Assembly (NCBI GenBank): GCA_001247695.2
Contig: LGRX02012898.1
Span: forward strand, 15,166 to 37,533
Reading direction: 5' to 3'
DNA: 22,368 nucleotides
From: Cymbomonas tetramitiformis
Lineage: Eukaryota > Chlorophyta > Pyramimonadophyceae > Pyramimonadales > Pyramimonadaceae
Part shown: positions 17,264 through 22,368 of the stretch, one piece after another
Layout: each line of letters opens with the position of its first letter
Numbering within the stretch: the first letter of the stretch is position 1
Program-made: the position numbers and the translations under genes
The notes under the pieces: model-generated
Database searches by the model: none
The model's input: only the letters and a program-made list of their open reading frames with translations
Told to the model about the DNA's origin: nothing

Positions 17264-18174
17264 ATGAACGATCAAGAAGGTGAGCAAAGCGCGTCGGAGA
17301 ACAATGCCGGCGCGGCTGGACAACCGGCTGCGAAGTCCGGGATGGAAGTCCTGTTGGAGCAATAGGGCGAAATGATGAAGCTCATGATGAAGCAGATGGA
17401 GACTCTCGCAGCGAGAGTTGAAGTCGCGGAGGAGGCGGCAGCGAAAGCCGCTTCGCAGGATGGTGGTTCCGCTCAGAGCGGAGACGCGGAGTTGGAGGCA
17501 TTAAATTAAAGCTCCCGTATGTTCCACACGTTGAAGGGAATCCGTTCCCTGCGAGACCTGCAACACTGGAGACGGACATGCCGCAGATGTACGACTTGTA
17601 CAACGACAAGACCTACGACGCCCTCTCCAAACGCACCAACTCGTCCATGCGTTACGAGCAGTTGGTGCTTGCCCCTGCGCTGTCGTACATGCACGATGCG
17701 ATTGCGTTTTCCGAGGTGACCCTGGATTGGTGTCAAGATGAAAAGGATCCCCCAACGGTGGAGGAATTGAGTGAGCGCGTTTTCGCAACGCACAGCACGT
17801 TTAAGGGCGTGTTTTCGCTCCTGAACAACCGTTACACCATGTTGCAGCTCAGAGCGAGCATGGAGTCTGATGCTACGTCGCACGGCGGAGCTGAGGCGTT
17901 GCGGGCGAAGATGGCCTTCATCGAGGAGAAGGTGTACGCAGGCAGCGACGGGTTGGTGAGCGACTCGGTGCTCACGAAGTGGTTGGAGGAATTCGACACC
18001 ACGAAGGCGAAGGCAGTGATGAACACGCACGCCAAGGCCAGCGCCAAAGTTTCGACTTTTCGTGACCGTCAAGCAGGCAAGGGCAAAGGCGCTGGAAAAG
18101 GTGAAGGTGGCCGCGGCAGCGGCAAGGGAGGTAAAGGGTCAGGGCTTGGGCGAGGCGCCCAAGCCCAGACCTAA
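17264..18174 (+). pseudogene. Gag-like ORF, broken by an amber stop and a frameshift
   Basis: ATG at 17264 (MNDQEGEQSASENN) runs 33 codons to a TAG at 17363, then stays open in the same frame (coiled-coil-like, KQMETLAARVEVAEEAAAKA) to a TAA near 17506. The protein continues in the next frame from about 17510 (KLPYVPHVEGNPFP) to the TAA at 18172. The second part is a helical region of about 200 residues with no zinc knuckle; it ends in a Gly/Lys/Arg-rich tail (GKGKGAGKGEGGRGSGKGGKG) that could bind nucleic acid. Likely a structural protein of the element, now dead. Confidence 0.65.
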
Positions 18175-18251
18175 CTTTCCGATCACGGAAAGGTTGGACG
18201 CCTTCCGCCCCTCGGGGCGTCCAACGGAAAGAGCCCACCCTACAGGAAAGG

Positions 18252-19448
18252 GTGCGGAGTCGAAGGGGGGCATGGCGCGCAGCTGGCGCGAACTCCGAGG
18301 TGATGGAGTGGATCACCAAAGGGGCCAAGATGCGTTGGGTCGACAAGGCGCCCAAGCCTTTCGATCACGGAGTGTCTCTGGCCGACGCCACCCCTCAGCA
18401 GCTGGAGTGGATGTCCGCAGAGACGGAGAGGTGTCTCAAAACGGGCGCATGGGTGCGAGCGAGAAGGCGACGACACGTATCCCGAGTGTTCCTGGTGCCG
18501 AAGCCGGGGACGAACAAGTGGCGTCTTGTGATGGACTTTCGTTGGCTGAACGCGCATTGCGTGAAGTCGCGGTGCAAGATGGAGACCCTCAAGAAGTTGC
18601 GTCGGCTCGCCAAGCCGAACGACTAGTGCATCAGCTTCGACCTCCAGGACGGGTACCATGTCGTGGGGATCGACCCCGCCTTCCAGGAGTACATGCAGTT
18701 CGACGTGCGGGGGGAGTTATTCCAGTGCGGCGCCCTTCCCTTCGGCTGGAACGACTCGCCACGAATCTTCGTCAAGGTCGTGAAGGTGCTCGTGGAGTGC
18801 CTTCGCTCTCCGAGATCCGCGGAGGATCGGCGGGAGGTGCGGAAGCTGCAAAGCGGAAGCAAGGTGCGACGACGTTGGGCAGTTCGAAGACGAGCTGGAG
18901 GATGCGGCCGCGAGGAGCATCAGCAGGGGGCGCGGGTGCTCCCTTACATGGACGACTTCCTGTTGCTGCTAAGCAGCAGGATCGAGGCGCTCAGGGCGCG
19001 CGAGCTGACATCTCGGGTCTTGGTGAGACTCGGATTGTCGCGCAACGAGAAGAAGGGGCAATGGGAGCCGACGCAGCTGGTGGAGCACCTCGGGCTCGAG
19101 GTGGACCTCAAGGCGGGACAGTTCCGCGTGACACCGGCGAGGCTGCAGAAGATTCACCTGCAGTCCAAGGCGCTTCTCAGCGAGGCGTCGCGACAGCGGA
19201 GGTGGCTCCCAGCTCGGAAGCTGGCAGCGTTCACGGGGCTCTGCCAGTCTGTGTATCTGGCAGTCCCTCCGGCGAGATTGTATCTCAGGGAGCTCCACTT
19301 CGTGCTCTCCACGAGGCGGGGATGGGGCGCGAAGGTGAAGCTCACACGGCAGGCGTGGAGCGACATCGAGTGGTGGTTCAGGCTGCCGGCTCAGAGCCGG
19401 TGGAACGGTCGCAAGATCTGGCGCAGCCCCACGAGTGATACGGGCTGA
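18252..19448 (+). pseudogene. Reverse transcriptase, DIRS-like, interrupted by a TAG
   Basis: RT motifs in order: VFLVPKPGTNKWRLVMDFRWLN (about 18489-18552), a TAG at 18624-18626, then CISFDLQDGYHVVGIDP, FQEYMQFD, LPFGWNDSP, catalytic YMDD at 18945-18956, NEKKGQW, LVEHLGLEVDL and the connection AFTGLCQSVYLAVPPARLYLREL. The upstream segment (SGRPTERAHPTGKG, 18215-18265) is in another frame, implying a 1-nt frameshift near 18270, after which GANSEVMEWI continues in the RT frame. An Arg-rich stretch of about 45 residues precedes YMDD and is atypical. The ORF ends at a TGA in 19446-19448 within the RNase H-like region. Catalytic Asp residues are intact, but the stop and frameshift make it inactive. 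Confidence 0.8.
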
Positions 19449-19864
19449 TATGCGAGCCCTCAATATATCAATAATATAATAGAAAGCGCGGTGTTATTGG
19501 ACTGTAACACACGTGCAGGTTATGAGCGGGATGAGTGCAGACTTCTGTGAGAAGATACTGCTCTAGCACAACGCTAGCTCATCTATACCGAATGTCTCCC
19601 ATCGCATAGATGGTACCGCCATCGGGTTGTGAACCCGAGACATTGGTTGAACGACCAGTATCGGCAGAACGAATAATGCGTTCGCCCCATAATACTGCGC
19701 ATGCTTGTTCCGCACATGCTAGAAGCGAAGATGATTTCTTGTTTGTTACTTCAAGATTGTATCTTGCTTTGCCATCTTCGAGTTCGACATACGAACTCTC
19801 GATGACAGGTGTCATTCAAGTCTTTCCTTGAATAAATGACAGATGATGTAACTTATCATCTGAT
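19449..19864. other. Spacer between the RT element and the hAT element
   Basis: AT-rich. Contains one minus-strand ORF (19579-19815, separate entry) and two adjacent inverted repeats just before the hAT insertion: ATTCAAG (19814-19820)/CTTGAAT (19827-19833) and AGATGAT (19841-19847)/ATCATCT (19855-19861). Confidence 0.55.
19579..19815 (-). CDS. Hypothetical 78-aa ORF or exon fragment
   Basis: Not recognised. The translation (MTPVIESSYVELEDGKARYN...GERIIRSADTGRSTNVSGSQ...) has a balanced, protein-like composition with alternating polar and hydrophobic residues, unlike the surrounding shadow frames. It may be an exon or gene remnant; a possible donor GGTATAG lies at its end and no clear upstream partner was found. 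Flanked by the dead RT element and the hAT insertion. Confidence 0.3.
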   Translation of the reverse strand: MTPVIESSYVELEDGKARYNLEVTNKKSSSLLACAEQACAVLWGERIIRSADTGRSTNVSGSQPDGGTIYAMGDIRYR

Positions 19865-20462
19865 GACATGTATTGCCCCTGGCCCATATTTTTCCTAAAT
19901 TCACCTATATTTTTTTTTGAAATTTTTCCAGGAAGCACCTATATTTTTCCTCCCATTTTGAGAAGGCACCTATATTTTTCCTAAAAAAATTTTTGCTCTA
20001 AAATGAAGAATACGCTCTGACCCTGAAGCTCATGATGGAGATGTTCGAACTCCAAGCCCTCGATCTTCGGAACATACTGGCGCAAGTGCTCAGAGCCAGT
20101 CAGCTTGATGTCAGCGCGCTCCAAAAGTGGACGTAAATAATCACCCTTAGATATAGGCACCCCAGCAAATAACAGACTCTCAGTCACACGATACAGTAAG
20201 AACCGGTATATAAGAAAGCAGGCCCAAAAATCTAGCGGCTGGCTTTCTTAATCTGAGGGCCATCGTGCGACAGCCAGCGTGGGGGGCTTTCTTAAAATGC
20301 CCCCCTGGCCGCCTTGGATTGATAGCATTCGTCCGTTTTTCGGGATCGCTAGCGTGACACATTCTTAATCGACGCCCCTTGGGCGATGCAACTCAGCGGC
20401 TGCTTTCTTAACGTTTTCTTAAAACAATCGACTGTGCAAACGTTCGTTGGAACTGTACTGTA

Positions 20463-20675
20463 ATGGGGGTACTGCAAGTGGGTTGGCATCTCGGGCGTGT
20501 ACGCAAGAAGTTGCCCACAAACAAAGAGGGTTTCACCTTCCAGGTGTTCTACCCTTGTGAGGGGAGGGTCGCAAAGCACGGCTTGACTACAAGCACATAT
20601 GTAGGCAACCTCACAGAGGCACAGCTTGCAGAGGCTGTGGATGGATCTTGGCTTATGTTTGCACCTGTGGAGTAA
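20463..20675 (+). CDS. 70-aa ORF inside the Tc1-like element, possible Tudor/SH3-like domain
   Basis: ATG at 20463, stop TAA at 20673. The sequence has an aromatic, beta-rich pattern: VGWHLGRVRKKL near the N-terminus, FTFQVFYPCEG and a GSWLMFAP ending. A GW..G.V start, a F.V.Y core and a closing W resemble small SH3/Tudor-like barrels found in some mobile-element proteins; this is a visual judgement only. The frame stays open about 30 codons upstream, so it may be the end of a longer lost protein. Not a transposase. It could be cargo or a remnant of the autonomous parent. Confidence 0.4.
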   Translation: MGVLQVGWHLGRVRKKLPTNKEGFTFQVFYPCEGRVAKHGLTTSTYVGNLTEAQLAEAVDGSWLMFAPVE

Positions 20676-20689
20676 TAGGCTTGTAGCCA

Positions 20690-21110
20690 CTGCTTGTAAA
20701 TGCAGTGTGGGTTTATGTTATACAGCCGGTATCGCATTGCATGAGATAAATGGATTAATTAAGTTCCCTATTAGCCGTGGTAACAGGATTTGTGATTTAT
20801 GATATATTGCCCGTGCACTCCTCATTGACACATTTTAATTTGTCTTGAAACCTGTTATCATGTAGGTTTTAAAGCTCTTAAATTACTAACACAATAGGTT
20901 GCCCACTCCTGCATATTCGTTATAGTATAATCTACTTACATTATTTACTTCCAGAAATCTAGCGGGTACTTTATTCTTAAATCAATGTTTTTTGCTATAA
21001 TTTATGCATAATATTTCATTTTCCCAGCGTGTGTACTTTCTTAATATGGACGTTTTTGAGTAGGTCTCCGTCACTTCGCCAGCGGCTGGCTTACTTTCTT
21101 GTTCTTAAAA
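20690..21110. other. AT-rich right half of the Tc1-like element, no gene
   Basis: About 420 bp of low-GC sequence between the small ORF and the right subterminal repeats. No ORF or structure of note. Confidence 0.5.
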
Positions 21111-22118
21111 TTTTGGCCAAAACCCAGCGGCTGCTTTCTTATAGGTCGACTTTCTTATAACCCGGTTCTTACTGTACCGGTATAGATGAACCTCTGGTTC
21201 CAAGCCGGCAGTCGCCTCGTCGTTGTGCTCCGTAAAGTACTCGGTCAAAACATCGGTGAAGTGCGCGTCATCTTGACGCTGCTGAACATACTTGTCCTTG
21301 GCGAGGGAGTGCTTGGCGCTGGAGACATGGGTCTTCACAGATTGCTTGAGGAGGGACAACTCCTCCTTGCAGCACGAGCAAAATAACTTCCCACCCGAGA
21401 TGCGCAAACAATGGTTGGGGAACTCCTTCAATCTTTGAGAAGGCTGAATCTTCGGCTCCTTCGTGATGCGGATACCCCCTCCTGCACGCTTTGTGCCACT
21501 AGGGGGTTTTTTCCTAATAGTTCTATCTCTTTCATGCGCAGCCAGAGCTGGGCCCTCAGTATTTCCGCTGGCGAGATGAGGACCACGCTTTCGCTTGAAC
21601 TGGTCGAACGCGTTGGTGAGGGGCCGGGAGCGGGTGCGCTCGTACGCAAGCTCAAGCCTCGTAGGCGCACGCTCATCGTCATGTCGTGTGTCACCCGACG
21701 AGAAAGACTGCATATCCAAATGGACTGGGCGGAGAGTTGGAGCTGAGTCTGAATCTGATCCTCCATCGGAAGAAAAATAATCGGCCACGAGCATATTTTC
21801 CTGAGTCCTGAGGTCTTTGGTCTTCCTGGTGTGATCGTGTGAAGGTTTGGAGGCGGAGAAAGAGGTTTAGAGTAGGTTTGAGCAGTCAGATCGCCGATGA
21901 CAAATCGCAGTTTGGCGGGGTATTCTCAATTTACAGCGCCTATATTTTTCAAAATTTCCCCAGTGTTAAGGGGAAAATGACCGAACGGTGATATCGCTTT
22001 TAAATTTTCCCTACGAAGCACCTATATTTTTCAAAATTTTGACATTTTTTTGGGCCAAAATTCTGACCTATATTTTGAATAAAATTTTTAAAAATTCTGG
22101 CCAGGCCCAAGACATGTA

Positions 22119-22240
22119 CAGTCATAGTCGACCGTACTGACGACTGTCTGTCATTATAATATATGACGTGACTCGACATGAAATGACATGGTATGACATG
22201 TCTGACAGGTATGACACGTATGACACGTATGACACATACG
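22119..22240. repeat. Degenerate TGACA(Y)G/TATGACAC short repeats
   Basis: Variants of ATGACAYG recur about nine times between 22175 and 22240, including GTATGACAC three times in a row. Adjacent to the hAT TSD GACATGTA, which is itself a variant of the motif, so the hAT element may have landed inside this simple-repeat tract. Confidence 0.6.
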
Positions 22241-22368
22241 TCATCGGTCATGACCCTGACAGATCTCCCCTCTTGAAAGAGTTGCGGACCTCACAACGGG
22301 CATACCTTTGTATATGTCTTCGATGTCATTGTTGTTGTTGCTTCTGCTGGTACCAGTCTTCTTACACC
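22241..22368 (-). CDS. Possible C-terminal end of an unknown protein, partial
   Basis: From the window edge the minus strand reads about 42 codons without a stop (CKKTGTSRSNNNNDIEDIYKG then MPVVRSATLSRGEICQGHDR) to TGA at 22243-22241. The composition is protein-like and more GC-balanced than the flank. It could equally be chance, and an alternative frame has an ATG at about 22329 followed by a GTATGC donor-like site. No family recognised. Confidence 0.25.
   Translation of the reverse strand, partial: CKKTGTSRSNNNNDIEDIYKGMPVVRSATLSRGEICQGHDR

Larger units (their letters stand above)
17264..19448 (+). mobile_element. Degenerate retroelement fragment: gag-like region plus DIRS-like reverse transcriptase
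   Basis: A gag-like region (17264-18174) is followed by RT and the start of an RNase H-like region (to 19448). No LTRs, integrase or tyrosine recombinase are seen, and after 19448 the sequence turns AT-rich, so the 3' part is lost or was never present. Between the two coding parts, 18192-18224 forms a hairpin with 10-bp arms GTTGGACGCC/GGCGTCCAAC. The GC-rich coding region contrasts with its AT-rich flanks. Assignment to DIRS/Ngaro rests on the RT style and on the AVPPARLYLRELH block after RT; gypsy-type remains possible. Confidence 0.75.
20192..21176. mobile_element. Tc1/mariner-like non-autonomous element (20194-21174) inserted at TA
   Basis: 981 bp flanked by TA on both sides (20192-20193 and 21175-21176). 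TIRs of about 24 bp: left CAGTAAGAACCGGTATATAA, right (reverse complement) CAGTAAGAACCGGGTTATAA, both continuing GAAAG. A CAGT start and TA duplication are typical of the Tc1/mariner superfamily. The motif AGCGGCTG(G)CTTTCTTA appears at 20234-20250, 20395-20410, 21081-21100 (degenerate) and 21126-21141, all in one orientation. A 7-bp GC stem (GGGGGGC 20281-20287 / GCCCCCC 20299-20305) lies near the left end. No DDE transposase is visible; one small ORF is present. Confidence 0.85.
19981..21794 (-). pseudogene. BED-zinc-finger hAT transposase N-terminal fragment, split by a transposon
   Basis: Minus strand, ATG at 21794. First part 21794-21175 (206 codons + 2 nt), then the 20194-21174 insertion, second part 20191-19981 (to TAG). 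Skipping the insertion and one TA copy restores one open frame of about 276 codons. Residues 1-120 are basic and disordered. A BED-like finger follows: C139-x2-C142-x13-H156-x5-H162, preceded by LRISGGKLFCS. The second part (ESLLFAGVPISKGDYLRPLLERAD...HLRQYVP) looks like the segment that follows the finger in hAT and CGGBP1-like proteins. It stops at HELQGQSVFFILEQKFF, about where the first catalytic Asp of a hAT transposase would begin, and runs straight into the subterminal repeats. It probably bound transposon ends. As it stands translation enters the insertion and ends at 21105. Confidence 0.75.
19902..22078 (+). repeat. Subterminal motif CACCTATATTTTTC, three copies near each hAT end
   Basis: Left group starts at 19902, 19935 and 19966; right group at 21936, 22018 and 22065 (the last reads GACCTATATTTTG). 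All six are in the same orientation. hAT transposases are known to bind short subterminal repeats; that role is inferred here. Confidence 0.75.
19865..22118 (-). mobile_element. hAT-type DNA transposon (19873-22110) with 8-bp TSD
   Basis: TSD GACATGTA occurs at 19865-19872 and 22111-22118. Terminal inverted repeats: left TTGCCCCTGGCCCATATTTT, right (reverse complement) TTGGGCCTGGCCAGAATTTT. An 8-bp TSD with short TIRs is diagnostic of hAT. Length is 2238 bp, of which 983 bp is a secondary Tc1/mariner-like insertion; the original was about 1.25 kb, too short for a full hAT transposase. Its one gene (minus) encodes only an N-terminal BED-finger part. CACCTATATTTTTC motifs occur three times near each end. 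Non-autonomous deletion derivative is the simplest reading. Confidence 0.88.

Noticed and set aside
17363..18626. TAG reassigned to a sense codon (both RT-element stops are TAG)
   Set aside because: The channel gene ends at TAG and the element also has frameshifts, so ordinary decay is simpler.
18062..19438. 458-codon frame overlapping the RT
   Set aside because: Only its first ~65 codons look related to the element; the rest is a shadow of the RT frame with Gly/Arg/Ala bias and no motif.

Overview
This is a nuclear fragment of a eukaryote, most likely a unicellular protist. Two clear protein-coding genes on the minus strand are interrupted by short GT-AG introns (74 to 1549 nt) and code for typical eukaryotic families. 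The rest is dense, nested transposon sequence. Lineage is not fixed by the sequence; an alveolate alga or another intron-rich protist would fit, but that is a guess.

Left to right: (1) 152-2025, minus, a 4-exon Ser/Thr protein kinase of 496 aa whose exon phases all close. (2) 2994-8557, a small element bounded by ~245-bp direct repeats. It has been split by a 3.6-kb LTR retrotransposon (3377-6972) with 254-bp LTRs that differ at three positions, a 5-bp target duplication and a single gag-like gene but no pol. (3) 8558-10300, short tandem duplications, then two head-to-tail copies of a ~390-bp repeat. Each copy carries a tRNA-Ala-like sequence on the minus strand facing an initiator-tRNA-Met-like sequence on the plus strand. 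(4) 11214-16400, minus, an 8-exon mucolipin/polycystin-type (TRPML-like) six-transmembrane cation channel of about 684 aa; introns 3, 4 and 5 each hold a different minisatellite. (5) 17264-19448, plus, a decayed retroelement with a gag-like region and a reverse transcriptase of DIRS-like character, broken by amber stops and frameshifts. (6) 19873-22110, a hAT-type DNA transposon with an 8-bp target duplication and terminal inverted repeats. It encodes a BED-zinc-finger protein that stops before any catalytic domain, and that gene is interrupted by a 981-bp TA-flanked Tc1/mariner-like element carrying its own 70-aa ORF. (7) The last 130 bp may hold the 3' end of another minus-strand gene.

The two host genes (kinase and channel) have no visible functional link. 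The main biological story is the layering of at least six different mobile or repeat families, with two clear nest-in-nest insertions whose exact junctions can be read, and non-autonomous elements that keep only one protein each.
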